From assembly GCF_030812255.1 (NCBI RefSeq), contig NZ_JAUSSH010000008.1, positions 1 through 64,000 on the forward strand: a DNA stretch of 64,000 nucleotides. Direction: 5' to 3'. Source of the stretch: Paeniglutamicibacter psychrophenolicus (lineage in GTDB: Bacteria > Actinomycetota > Actinomycetes > Actinomycetales > Micrococcaceae). Below, piece after piece: positions 33,210 through 43,493 of this stretch. A program made the translations under genes and the position numbers. Numbering within the stretch: position 1 is the stretch's first letter; each line of letters begins with the position of its first letter. The notes under the pieces are model-generated. The model was given only the letters and a program-made list of their open reading frames with translations, had not been told where the DNA came from and ran no database searches.

Positions 33210-34775
33210 CTAGGGCTTCTTCTGCGATTCCTTGAGGATTTCGCTGACTTGCCCGTTTGCCAAACGGGACCACGGCGAGGCCGCTGAGCCTTGCGCCGCG
33301 GCCTCGGGGTTCTGGGCCTGGTTCCACCATTTGGCCTCGAAAATCCGGCCGTCAAACAAGATCCGGTCACCCTTGTCATACACCTTGGTGGACGACCAGG
33401 CCGGATAGAGTCCTGTGGGCACCGCGATGGGGACTTCCGGCTTGTCTCCGGGAAGCACAGGTCCAATCAAGCTCCATGGGATCGCGCGCGCGTCACTGGC
33501 CGGAAGATCCGGTATTTCCCCCTGGGTCCACCATTTTGCCTCGTAGACGTTGCCGCGCCAGACGACGCGTTCCGATTTGGGGTAGGCGGATTCGGTGTTC
33601 CATACCGGGTACGGGCTCTTCGCGGGGTCATCGACGATGGCAGTCTCCATGGGGGCTTCAACTGGACCGTCATTGGTCGCCACCGGGCGGTCGGAGGAAT
33701 CCAGGTCGGCCGCAAGCGTCCGTGCAAAGGCACCGTCATCCTGGGTGACGCCGCTGCAGTTATTCGATACCCGTTTCAGATCCGGGAAGTTCGGTCCGCA
33801 GTCGGCATCTCTGTTGGCCGACCACATCGAAAGCCGTCCTATGCCGTTGGTCGTGGAAAATTCCTTCAATACCCTCGCGTCGTCCAGCGTGAATATCTCT
33901 CCAAGCAAGTCGTTCTGACCGATCATGGGGGTGAGCCCGATCTTGGCCCAGAGGGTGCGATCCCCTATTTCCTGTCCGAGCTGGGAATAGAGCGCCTTGA
34001 TCTGCTGGTGGGCGCTGCGCGCCCCTTGTTCCGAGGCCGAGGCCATGCTCTGGCCCGCTGAACGGGTATCGCCGAAGTTCATGGTCATGAGATTCACGCC
34101 TGCGAGGTCGACGCCGCCTTCGAGGAGCCGCTTGACCTCGCCCAGTCCGGATTCCGTCAGCCCCCGGGTGTCCACAGGAAGCGTCACCCAGACCTCCACT
34201 GGTTTTCCCGACTCCATGGCACGGGATTGAAGTGCCGACACAGCTGACGCACGGCGCAACGAAGCGGCGGCATCCTCGAGGTCGTTTCCCTCGACGTCAA
34301 GGTCCAGGGTGGTGGAACCGTATCGCTGGAGGAACGATTCGTATCCGTCAATGATCTTTTGCTCATCGGTGCAGGCGGTGGCCAGTTCGTCGTTGTTCAA
34401 CCCTCCGGTGGAGATGACAATTTCGCCGCCTTGTTCATGCACCCGGGCCACCTTACGGTCCAGGTCGAACGTCTCGTTGGCGCTGTCCATGTTGTAGTAG
34501 CCGCCCCACGAATTCGCACAGCTGTCATTGGGATCGGCCACGGCGAACCCAAGGACCACGCGTTGTCCAGGTACTAGGTTTTGGGCAATCGGATAGAACG
34601 GCGTCGATGTCGCATCGACATAGGACCCGAACCAGCGTCCCGTATCAGCTGCTCTGGCCGAGTCGCGGGATGTGTTCCAGTAATACGTTCCAGCGGCCAC
34701 CAGCCCGGCTATCGCCAGGGTAAGCGCCGCCACCCGGACCCATGAAAGGCGTCTGCCCGTGGTCAAGTTAGACAC
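33210..34775 (-). CDS. Secreted GH18-like protein with two chitin-binding-like modules
   Basis: 521 residues. An N-terminal membrane anchor or uncleaved signal (VRVAALTLAIAGLVAAGTYY, ~14-33) precedes a TIM-barrel of the GH18 chitinase type (~45-355), with the active-site strand GSTTLDLDVEGNDLEDAAAS preserving the D-x-D-x-E core. Other barrel strands are VVLGFAVADPND, EIVISTGGLNND, VNLMTMNFGD and GRLSMWSANRDAD. The C-terminus carries two CBM5/12-like repeats: YPVWNTESAYPKSERVVWRG with NVYEAKWWTQGEIPD, and YPAWSSTKVYDKGDRILFDG with RIFEAKWWNQAQNPE. Start GTG 34775. Divergent from the GT2 synthase, so it probably trims or binds the polymer that the synthase makes, or acts on environmental chitin. 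Confidence 0.82.
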   Translation of the reverse strand: MSNLTTGRRLSWVRVAALTLAIAGLVAAGTYYWNTSRDSARAADTGRWFGSYVDATSTPFYPIAQNLVPGQRVVLGFAVADPNDSCANSWGGYYNMDSANETFDLDRKVARVHEQGGEIVISTGGLNNDELATACTDEQKIIDGYESFLQRYGSTTLDLDVEGNDLEDAAASLRRASAVSALQSRAMESGKPVEVWVTLPVDTRGLTESGLGEVKRLLEGGVDLAGVNLMTMNFGDTRSAGQSMASASEQGARSAHQQIKALYSQLGQEIGDRTLWAKIGLTPMIGQNDLLGEIFTLDDARVLKEFSTTNGIGRLSMWSANRDADCGPNFPDLKRVSNNCSGVTQDDGAFARTLAADLDSSDRPVATNDGPVEAPMETAIVDDPAKSPYPVWNTESAYPKSERVVWRGNVYEAKWWTQGEIPDLPASDARAIPWSLIGPVLPGDKPEVPIAVPTGLYPAWSSTKVYDKGDRILFDGRIFEAKWWNQAQNPEAAAQGSAASPWSRLANGQVSEILKESQKKP

Positions 34776-35037
34776 AACAATCTCAATTCATAACAATTGA
34801 CGGCTCACTGAAAACGCGGCAAACGGTGGGGCCCATTTCGTCCAGGAGTAATCCATCAGAATAAGGCGAATCTCATCGCAAGGAAATTGTGCTCTCACCT
34901 GCCCCAAGGCGCCACGTCTCCCCGAGACGCGTAATTCAGATCACTGCTGAATCATACGCTATGATCAGTTTTTGAAATGCATTGCGGGTCGCAGAATCCC
35001 CAAGTGCTGAAACGAGATTGCTTGGGGGCAAATCAGT
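34776..35037. promoter_or_regulatory. AT-richer divergent promoter region
   Basis: 262 bases between the GH18-like gene and the GT2 gene, visibly lower in GC than its surroundings. TATGAT near 34960-34966 within catacgctatgatcag is a good -10 candidate for the plus-strand operon. No operator was recognised. Confidence 0.4.
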
Positions 35038-37356
35038 TTGAACAACATCAGCACGAATGCACGCACGGCTTCACCAGACGTACGCAAGCGGCAGTGGGGC
35101 GCGGAAAAGCGTTCCGAGCCCCTGTCGATTGTTCACCCCGTCCCCTCGCGCGGCAAGTTGGCTTGGGGGCGCATAGCAATCGTCACAACCATTCTGGCCT
35201 GGATCGGCTACGTCATCAGCACCATCCTGAGGCAACTGGCCGACAACCCCGATGCGGGCTTCAGGTTCCGTTTCGAGGCGGCAATGTACCTCGCCGTGGT
35301 CACCTTTCTGACTTTCTCCGCGTTGATGTACCTCGTCGCCAGGCAAGGCGCCCTCCTGCGCTTCTCACAACACCGGCGAGTGCCCCGAGGTGAACTGGAT
35401 CGGCACTTCCGCTCCTATGACAAGTCGATCACGACGCTGGTTCCCAGCTATGCCGAAGAGCCAGCCGTGGTCAGGAAAACGCTCTGGTCCGTGGCCTTGC
35501 AGGAGTTCACGAACCTGCACGTGGTGCTTCTTGTGGATGACGATCCCTACCCGGAAGACCCGGAAGTCCTGGCCAAGCTCGAGAAAACCCGTGGCTTGGC
35601 ACTGGAAATCCAGCAGTCCCTGGAACATCCATTGAGGATGGCCCACGACTCCCGCGTCCTTTTTGAACGCCAACGAGAGGCAGGGGCCTCGCCTGCCCAA
35701 ATCCTGGCCACCACCATTGCCGCCTACGAAGCTGCCGCGGTCTGGCTCGAAGAGATGGCCACCGCGGAAAAGATCGACGATCATGTCGACGAGTTTTTCG
35801 TTGATTCGGTCATCATGGGACTTGCACGCGAGCTGCGCCTGACACTGTTGGCCCTGAACGCGGCTGCCGCACAAAACGATTCGCCTCACAGCGACAGGTT
35901 GGAAGAATTCCATCTGCGACTGGAACGTATTTTCTCCGTCCGGATGCACACCTTCGAACGCAAGAAGTACGCGAATCTTTCCCAAGCGGTGAACAAGGCA
36001 ATGAACCTGAACGCCTATATCTCCCTCATGGGCCAAAAGTGGCTGGTGGACAACCGCGGAGATGTGGAGGTGCTTCGCGCGGTGTCACCGACACAGGAAA
36101 CCACGGACATGGACCAGGTCCTGGACATCCCGGACTCCGAATACCTGCTCACGCTTGACGCCGACTCGCTGCTGCTGCGCGATTATTGCCTGCGCTTGGT
36201 TTACTTTCTGGAGTCCGAGGAGAATTCGCGCGTGGCGGTGACGCAAACCCCCTACTCTTCATTCCGAGGTGCGCCCACCCGCATCGAGCGCTTGGCTGGC
36301 GCCACGACCGACATCCAGCACATCTTGCACCAGGGCAAGACCCTTTACGATGCCACCTTCTGGGTTGGCGCCAACGCTGTGATCCGCAAACAGGCACTTG
36401 TGGATATCTGCCAGACCACAACGGTCGGCGGATATGAAATCCACACCTACATCCAGGATCGAACCGTTATCGAGGACACCGAATCAAGCATCGACCTCGG
36501 CACCCACGGCTGGACCCTGTCCAACTACCCGGAGCGTCTCAGTTACAGTGCGACTCCCCCGGATTTCGGCTCGCTGGTGGTCCAACGACGTCGTTGGGCC
36601 AATGGCGGTCTTTTGATCCTGCCCAAGTTTGGCCGACAGATCGGTGAGCGCAAGCGACGCAACGAACGCATCCGATTGCGCGAGGTGCTGCTGCGGGTCA
36701 ACTACATGGCATCGATTGCCTGGGCCAGCCTTGGCCTAATCTTCCTTCTGGCTTATCCATACGACGGGCGTTTGCTCAGCCCGCTGATCTTTGTCGCGGC
36801 GTTGCCGTACTTCATCGCCATGGGAAGCGATCTCCGGGACTGTGGGCACCGGTTCAGCGACGTCTTCAGGATCTACGGGTTCAACCTGATCCTCCTGCCG
36901 GTCAATATGGCAGGGGTGCTCAAGTCCACGGAACAGGCATTCACCGGCGAGAAAATCCCGTTCGTCAGGACACCGAAGGTCCGCAATCGCACCGCATCGC
37001 CAGGCTTCTACGTGGCCATCCCATACCTGATCGTCTTCTTTTCGATCTTCACCCTGTGGCGGGATTTCCAGGACCGCAACTGGGGAAATGTTGCCTTTGC
37101 CGCATTGAACACCGTGTTGGCCCTCTATGCCATCCGCGCCTACATCGGCTTCAAGAATTCCATTGTTGACATGGCCTTGGGGTTGGTGAATTGGCTTTTT
37201 GTCCCGCCGAAGAAGGCCAAGGACGCCACGGTTTCCTATCCCGTGGCCACACCGGAAAACACGGACTGGTCGACCTTGTTGTATCAAGGTGACCGACGAT
37301 TGGATCGTGATTTGCGCGGAACCGACGATCGCCGCAAACGGATTGGTGTGAAGTAA
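35038..37356 (+). CDS. Processive family 2 glycosyltransferase (polysaccharide synthase)
   Basis: 772-residue membrane protein. Two N-terminal helices (WGRIAIVTTILAWIGYVIST, AAMYLAVVTFLTFSALMYLV), a cytoplasmic GT-A domain, and about five C-terminal helices. Catalytic markers in order: TTLVPSYAEEP, LLVDDDPYPED, LTLDADSLLL (DxD), VIEDTESSIDLG (TED-like general base) and VVQRRRWANG (QxxRW, 516-520), the set found in cellulose, hyaluronan and beta-glucan synthases. A ~200-residue helical insertion between the first and second Asp motifs is unusual. Start TTG 35038 with GGGGG upstream. No PilZ domain recognised. First gene of a three-gene run with the STAS-like and GGDEF-EAL genes (2-base gap, then overlap). 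Product polymer unknown. Confidence 0.85.
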   Translation: MNNISTNARTASPDVRKRQWGAEKRSEPLSIVHPVPSRGKLAWGRIAIVTTILAWIGYVISTILRQLADNPDAGFRFRFEAAMYLAVVTFLTFSALMYLVARQGALLRFSQHRRVPRGELDRHFRSYDKSITTLVPSYAEEPAVVRKTLWSVALQEFTNLHVVLLVDDDPYPEDPEVLAKLEKTRGLALEIQQSLEHPLRMAHDSRVLFERQREAGASPAQILATTIAAYEAAAVWLEEMATAEKIDDHVDEFFVDSVIMGLARELRLTLLALNAAAAQNDSPHSDRLEEFHLRLERIFSVRMHTFERKKYANLSQAVNKAMNLNAYISLMGQKWLVDNRGDVEVLRAVSPTQETTDMDQVLDIPDSEYLLTLDADSLLLRDYCLRLVYFLESEENSRVAVTQTPYSSFRGAPTRIERLAGATTDIQHILHQGKTLYDATFWVGANAVIRKQALVDICQTTTVGGYEIHTYIQDRTVIEDTESSIDLGTHGWTLSNYPERLSYSATPPDFGSLVVQRRRWANGGLLILPKFGRQIGERKRRNERIRLREVLLRVNYMASIAWASLGLIFLLAYPYDGRLLSPLIFVAALPYFIAMGSDLRDCGHRFSDVFRIYGFNLILLPVNMAGVLKSTEQAFTGEKIPFVRTPKVRNRTASPGFYVAIPYLIVFFSIFTLWRDFQDRNWGNVAFAALNTVLALYAIRAYIGFKNSIVDMALGLVNWLFVPPKKAKDATVSYPVATPENTDWSTLLYQGDRRLDRDLRGTDDRRKRIGVK

Positions 37357-37358
37357 CC

Positions 37359-37820
37359 ATGGGACAGGTTCCCCTTCTCGAGATTGGCTTGCCGCTTGAC
37401 GGACTTCCTCCGATCGCGGACGCGACGTCTGAAGGCACAGCAGAGCAACCGGTTTGGAGCCAGAACATCAAGCATGCCCGGCTCACTTTCTTCGCCAACG
37501 AATTGCTTGAGGTCGATTTCCATCCCCGGACGGTGTTGTCAGTCGAGACGGTCCGGGAGCTCTGGGGACTTGCGGACGCGCGCCTCGAACGGAAGGTCAA
37601 GTACCTGCTGGTTGATGTATGCGGCATTGACAGTGTGAAACCCAATGTCACGGCCCTGATTGATCCGATGACCGAGGGCATGCGCACGGCTCTGCTGGGC
37701 TCCGGACCCGCAGACCGCGTGCTGGCACGATTCTTCATGCGCAAGGTCGATCCTGCGCGACGGTATATGTATGTCGAAAGCCGGCAGGACGCACTCGCGT
37801 TCTTCCACGAAGATGACTGA
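37359..37820 (+). CDS. STAS/SpoIIAA-like small protein
   Basis: 153 residues, cytosolic. The C-terminal 100 residues have an alternating strand-helix pattern (VKYLLVDVCGIDSVKPNVTA, MRTALLGSGPADRVLARFFM, RYMYVESRQDALAFFHE) like DUF7793/SpoIIAA-like proteins, in which a short strand plus DVxGIxxV is typical. It begins 2 bases after the GT2 stop and overlaps the GGDEF-EAL gene, so it belongs to that operon, perhaps as a regulatory or scaffold subunit. Family assignment is tentative. Confidence 0.55.
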   Translation: MGQVPLLEIGLPLDGLPPIADATSEGTAEQPVWSQNIKHARLTFFANELLEVDFHPRTVLSVETVRELWGLADARLERKVKYLLVDVCGIDSVKPNVTALIDPMTEGMRTALLGSGPADRVLARFFMRKVDPARRYMYVESRQDALAFFHEDD

Positions 37821-39357
37821 CCCCGGCCCTCTCGAGATGGACGAACCCCGTATTCCGCGCATTGTCGACGCCATCCTCAGGATCGCGGACATGGATTTCG
37901 ATACCCTATTGCATCCCAGCAGCCGGCGCGATGAGATCGACGCCATCATCATGGGGATCAATGCCATGGCCGCTGACCTGGAAACGACGTATTCCTCGCT
38001 TGATCGCCGGGTGGCAGAACGTACGCGGTTGCTCGAGGCGGCCCGCGACCAAATGGCGCTGTTGGCCTACACTGACCCCTTGACCCAGCTCGCGAATCGT
38101 TCCGCCTTGATGGAGGAAATCAACAAGACGCTTGTCGAGCCCGGCACTGGTCCCTCGGCCCCGATCTTGATGCTCCTGGATCTGGATGCCTTCAAGAGCA
38201 TCAACGATACCTACGGACATGCACTGGGCGACAAAGTCCTGTGCCAGCTCGCCGAGAGGCTTCGCGGTTGTGTGCGCGCCGAGGACATCGTGGCGAGACT
38301 CGGAGGCGACGAATTCGCCATCTTGGTGCATGCACCGGAACACAACGCCGTCGCCCTGGGCCGACGCATCGTTGCGGCGATGAACCAGGACATGGTGATC
38401 GACAACATCCACCTGAGCCCCGGGGCCAGCCTTGGCATTGCCCGGACAACGCCGTCGCATTCGCCGGACAGTCTCGTGCTTGAGGCGGACACAGCCATGT
38501 ATGTGGCCAAACGCTCGGTAAGCGAAAAGGTCGTGGAATTCGAGCCCTTCATGCTGTTTGAACGACGTGAAAAGGCCGAGATGCTCTCCGATCTCCGGCA
38601 TTCACTGGACGGCGAGCAGTTCTTCCCTGCCTACCAAGCAGTGGTCCGCCTCAAGGATGAGGCAATCATCGGAGCAGAGGCCCTGGTGAGGTGGAATCGA
38701 GCGGGCCACGGGCTCGTGCGTCCGGACGAGTTCCTCCCCGCTGCCGAGGAGGCGGGCATGGTCGGCAAACTGACTGAATACCTGCTGGATCGGGTACTGC
38801 GCGACGTCAAGAGGTGGCGGGCGGCCAAGCTCGTCGGCGAAGATTTCAAGGTCCACCTCAACGTGACCTCGCGTGGACTGCACGACCTGGGCTTCGCCGA
38901 CGAGGTGCGCAGGGTCTTGCGCCAGCATGAACTTCCGGCAACCGTGCTGGCCTTGGAAATCACCGAGAACAACTTGATGTCGGGTGACAACCTGCACCGC
39001 TATACCTTGATGGCGTTGGCAAAGATGGGGGTTGAGGTCTTTATTGACGACTTTGGCACCGGCTACTCCTCTATCAGCTATCTGCGCCAGTTGCCCGTGA
39101 CCGGAGCCAAGATCGACAGGACTCTCGTTGACGACATTGCCGTGAACCCGAAGCAGGAATCCTTCCTTCGCGCCATCTCCGACTTGATTGCGGCTTGTGA
39201 CCTCGAGTGCGTCGTCGAAGGAGTGGAGACTGCCGAGCAATCGGCGAAGCTCAAGGCCATGGGATTCACCACCGTCCAGGGATTCCACTATGCCGTTCCG
39301 CTGGACGCAGCCGCATTCGAGGAACTGTTGCGCATGCGCCGCCAAGCGCTCGCGTGA
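37813..39357 (+). CDS. GGDEF-EAL cyclic-di-GMP signalling protein
   Basis: 514 residues. An N-terminal ~90-residue helical region (IMGINAMAADLETTYSSLDR, RVAERTRLLEAARDQM) looks like a signalling coiled coil. The GGDEF domain has LGGDEFAIL (~163-171), intact for diguanylate cyclase. The EAL domain keeps the key residues: GAEALVRW (~287), HLNVTSRGL, LEITENN, FIDDFGTGYSS, AKIDRTLV and VVEGVET, so phosphodiesterase activity is likely. ATG 37813 overlaps the upstream stop by 8 bases. Co-transcribed with the GT2 synthase, so it probably tunes local cyclic di-GMP for polymer production. Lacks membrane segments. Confidence 0.9.
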   Translation: MTDPGPLEMDEPRIPRIVDAILRIADMDFDTLLHPSSRRDEIDAIIMGINAMAADLETTYSSLDRRVAERTRLLEAARDQMALLAYTDPLTQLANRSALMEEINKTLVEPGTGPSAPILMLLDLDAFKSINDTYGHALGDKVLCQLAERLRGCVRAEDIVARLGGDEFAILVHAPEHNAVALGRRIVAAMNQDMVIDNIHLSPGASLGIARTTPSHSPDSLVLEADTAMYVAKRSVSEKVVEFEPFMLFERREKAEMLSDLRHSLDGEQFFPAYQAVVRLKDEAIIGAEALVRWNRAGHGLVRPDEFLPAAEEAGMVGKLTEYLLDRVLRDVKRWRAAKLVGEDFKVHLNVTSRGLHDLGFADEVRRVLRQHELPATVLALEITENNLMSGDNLHRYTLMALAKMGVEVFIDDFGTGYSSISYLRQLPVTGAKIDRTLVDDIAVNPKQESFLRAISDLIAACDLECVVEGVETAEQSAKLKAMGFTTVQGFHYAVPLDAAAFEELLRMRRQALA

Positions 39358-39389
39358 TGACAGTTCAGCCACGGCACGCCACATGCCAA

Positions 39390-39435
39390 AGGCCTCGACC
39401 ACCGGTTCCCCTGCGGGACCCGGTGCTCGAAGCCT
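39390..39435 (+). terminator. Terminator-like hairpin after the GGDEF-EAL gene
   Basis: AGGCcTCGAcCACCGG pairs with CCGGTGcTCGAaGCCT around a CCCCTGCGGG loop. About 65 bases here closely resemble the guaB terminator at 39884-39926, including the following CCGTGACGGGTG, although the stem arms differ (TCGA versus CCGG) and still pair. Confidence 0.6.
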
Positions 39436-39497
39436 AGCCGTGACGGGTGCTGAGTGTTACGGGATGTTGAAGCGATATCTCGGCGAAATGCATCTCG

Positions 39498-39717
39498 TGC
39501 GATCGCCGAGGGTGCCATCGGCGATCGCATCGTTGCCGGTCCAGCGACTTTTACGCCAACCCCATTCACGAACCAGGCGCAGCCCATGGGATCGATGGGA
39601 AATGGAAGGGGCAGGAACCCGCGCTACGTCAGCGGGTCCCTGCCCTGGGAACGCGCAGCTTGGGGTCTGCGACGTAACTCCCATGGAAAATCTGGTACTT
39701 GGGGTGCCAGATTTTCC
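39498..39717. other. Cluster of three perfect or near-perfect hairpins
   Basis: Within the 39358-39943 gap, where no gene is convincing, are three inverted repeats. TGCGATCGCCGA/TCGGCGATCGCA occupies 39498-39509 and 39518-39529 (12 bp, perfect). GGGCAGG..ACCCGC/GCGGGT.CCTGCCC spans about 39609-39645. GGAAAATCTGG/CCAGATTTTCC occupies 39685-39695 and 39707-39717 (11 bp, perfect). This density suggests a structured RNA or remnants of palindromic elements. Confidence 0.45.
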
Positions 39718-39883
39718 GGAAATGGCCCTGCACTTAGGGGGGTGGCAGGACCAACCAACCTAGCCTACCTACCGAACGTCAACTTGCCCAATCGACGCGA
39801 CTGCATCATCAATCGATGGTTGGTGTCCGCCTGCTTTCAGGCCCCGGACGAAGCCGTTGGTCCCCGCCGAGATAACTACAAAA

Positions 39884-39926
39884 GGCCCCGGCCACCGATC
39901 CCCTGCGGGAGCCGGTGTCCGGGGCC
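39884..39926 (-). terminator. Intrinsic terminator of guaB
   Basis: GGCCCCGG pairs with CCGGGGCC, with further CACCG/CGGTG pairing and a GC loop. On the minus strand it is followed by TTTT. 18 bases after the guaB stop. Confidence 0.85.
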
Positions 39927-39943
39927 ATTGCCGTGACGGGTGT

Positions 39944-41497
<1,554 letters not shown>

Positions 41498-41652
41498 TCA
41501 CCGCCAAGCGACATTCCCGCATGGTTGGTGTGGCGAACGCAACTCCCGCCACTGCCCGCGCCTCGACATCCGCCCGCACCGCCGGGGCCGTCCCGGGGCC
41601 ACCCTCAGCGCGGGAACGGCGCGGCACGATGCGGCCCCAAGGCTCCGGCGCC

Positions 41653-43308
41653 TCACGCCCGGATGAAGATCGCGGTGGCCCTTGAGGAGTCCACCCCGGT
41701 CTGGCTGACCGACTGGATCATGTACCAGTAGTAGTGCCCGAGCACCACCCCGGAATCCAGCCACGACTGGGCGGCGGCGGTGCGCCGGCGCACGGTGCGC
41801 AGGTAGGTTCCGGTGGACTGGATGTACGGGACGATCGATCCGGTGGACTCCCAGCGCCAGATGGCGATGAGCTTGATCGGCTCCCCGTTGGAACTCGAGC
41901 TCCAGCTCAGCCGCACCCCGGTGCCCTCGCGCACGGCCTTGGTGATCGTGGGCGTATAGGGCCGGGTGGCCAGCAGGTTCGTGTATGGGACCGGAAGGCC
42001 GGGGCGTGCGTACTTGGCGGCCTTGAGGATGCCGATGGCGTTGAGCTTGTTCGCCCGGAATGCGGTGGTGTTGTAGTAGGCCTGGCCGCGCACCGCCGGG
42101 ACCGCACGGCACTTGGCCACGTGGTCGCGCAGCTCGTTGGGGTCCTGCCAGGCCGGGGTGGCCGGGTCCCCGACCTTGTAGGCGGCTTCCCCGGTGTAGA
42201 GCTTGACGCTGGTTCCGGCGACCTGCTTGGCCCACCAGTCGACCAGCACGTTGTAGTTGGCCACGGAGTACCCCTGGTACCAGTACAGCTGCGGGGCGAT
42301 GTAGTCGACCCAGCCGTCCTTGACCCAGCGCCGGGTGTCCGCGTAGAGGGCATAGAAGCTCTCCAGCCCGCTGGTGGCAGAGCCCAGGGAGCTCGAGGAG
42401 CTGTTGGCCCAGATGCCGAAGGGACCGATGCCGAACACCACCCGGGGCTTGGCGGCGTGGATCGCGGTGTGGGTGTCGCGCACGAACACGTTGATGTTGT
42501 TGCGCCGCCAGGAAGAGATCGAGGTGAAGGACCCCTTGTAGGTGTTGTAGGTCGACGAGTCCGGGATCGAGGCCCCGGCCACCGGATAGGGATAGAAGTA
42601 GTCGTCAAAGTGCACCCCGTCCACGTCGTAGCGTTTGACCAGGTCCACGACCACGTTGCGGATGAAGGTGCGCACCGCGGGGATGCCGGGGTTGTAGTAG
42701 CGCCGCGGTCCGTAGGCGAAAGACCAGGAAGGGTTCAGCCGCGCCGGGTGGCTGGCAACCAGCGAGGTCAGCGAGGTGTCCATCGAGACGCGGAAGGGGT
42801 TGATCCACGCGTGCAGGGCGATCCCGCGCTTGTGCGCCTCGGCGATGGCGTAGGCCAGCGGGTCGTAGCCCGGGTCCTTGCCCTGGGTGCCGGTGAGGTA
42901 CTTGGACCACGGCTCGCCCAGGGTGGCCTTCCACATCCGGTCTGCGGCGGGGCGGACCTGCAGCAGCACGGCGTTGAGGTTCCGGGACACCGCCAGGTCC
43001 AGGATCGAGCGCAGCTCGGCCTGCTGGGTGGCCACCGAGAGCCCGGACTTGGAGGGCCAGTCGATGTTCAGCACGCTGGCGGTCCACAGGGCGCGGAACT
43101 CGGTGCGCGGGTAGGTGGTGGAGGTGAAGGTGTTGCGCGAGGAGATGGTGTACACGTGGTTCCGGATGACCGCCGCCGCGGCGGGCGCCGCCACCAGTCC
43201 GGGGCCCAACACGGCTCCTCCCAACACCGCCACGGCGGCCGAGAGCACCGCCCTCCTGCTCACGGGGCCGGCAAGGGCCAGGGACAATGGTGCCATTTCC
43301 GTTTTCAT
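41653..43308 (-). CDS. Secreted glycoside hydrolase-like GHL10 protein
   Basis: 551 residues. The N-terminus has a Tat-type signal: SRRAVLSAAVAVLGGAVLGP ending APAAAA. The catalytic-like barrel follows the GHL10/DUF187 (YngK-like) pattern: EFRALWTASVLNIDWPSKSG, NLNAVLLQVRPAADRMWKAT, IALHAWINPFRVS, VDGVHFDDYFYPYPV and VDYIAPQLYWYQG. A C-terminal beta-sandwich of about 90 residues with Trp/Tyr-rich strands looks like a fibronectin III-type module. ATG 43308 has GGAG 8 bases upstream. Probably acts on cell-envelope or extracellular glycan; substrate unknown. Confidence 0.85.
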   Translation of the reverse strand: MKTEMAPLSLALAGPVSRRAVLSAAVAVLGGAVLGPGLVAAPAAAAVIRNHVYTISSRNTFTSTTYPRTEFRALWTASVLNIDWPSKSGLSVATQQAELRSILDLAVSRNLNAVLLQVRPAADRMWKATLGEPWSKYLTGTQGKDPGYDPLAYAIAEAHKRGIALHAWINPFRVSMDTSLTSLVASHPARLNPSWSFAYGPRRYYNPGIPAVRTFIRNVVVDLVKRYDVDGVHFDDYFYPYPVAGASIPDSSTYNTYKGSFTSISSWRRNNINVFVRDTHTAIHAAKPRVVFGIGPFGIWANSSSSSLGSATSGLESFYALYADTRRWVKDGWVDYIAPQLYWYQGYSVANYNVLVDWWAKQVAGTSVKLYTGEAAYKVGDPATPAWQDPNELRDHVAKCRAVPAVRGQAYYNTTAFRANKLNAIGILKAAKYARPGLPVPYTNLLATRPYTPTITKAVREGTGVRLSWSSSSNGEPIKLIAIWRWESTGSIVPYIQSTGTYLRTVRRRTAAAQSWLDSGVVLGHYYWYMIQSVSQTGVDSSRATAIFIRA

Positions 43309-43493
43309 GGCATTGACTCCGATGGTGCGCAAGCGGGCACGGCCGGGCCGGATCGTTCGGCCGCTTGGAGGCAACAATACGCCGCACGGGGATGCGGCGA
43401 CAGACCCCTACGCATCACGTTTGCGCGGCACTTTTTCCACGACGCCCCGGCCTGTTCCAACGGCGCTTCCCGGCGCTGGCCCGGCCCGGGGAA

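Noticed and set aside
39454-39936. Plus-strand open frame in the hairpin-rich gap before guaB
   Set aside because: Crosses several stem-loops and the guaB terminator; composition not coding-like.
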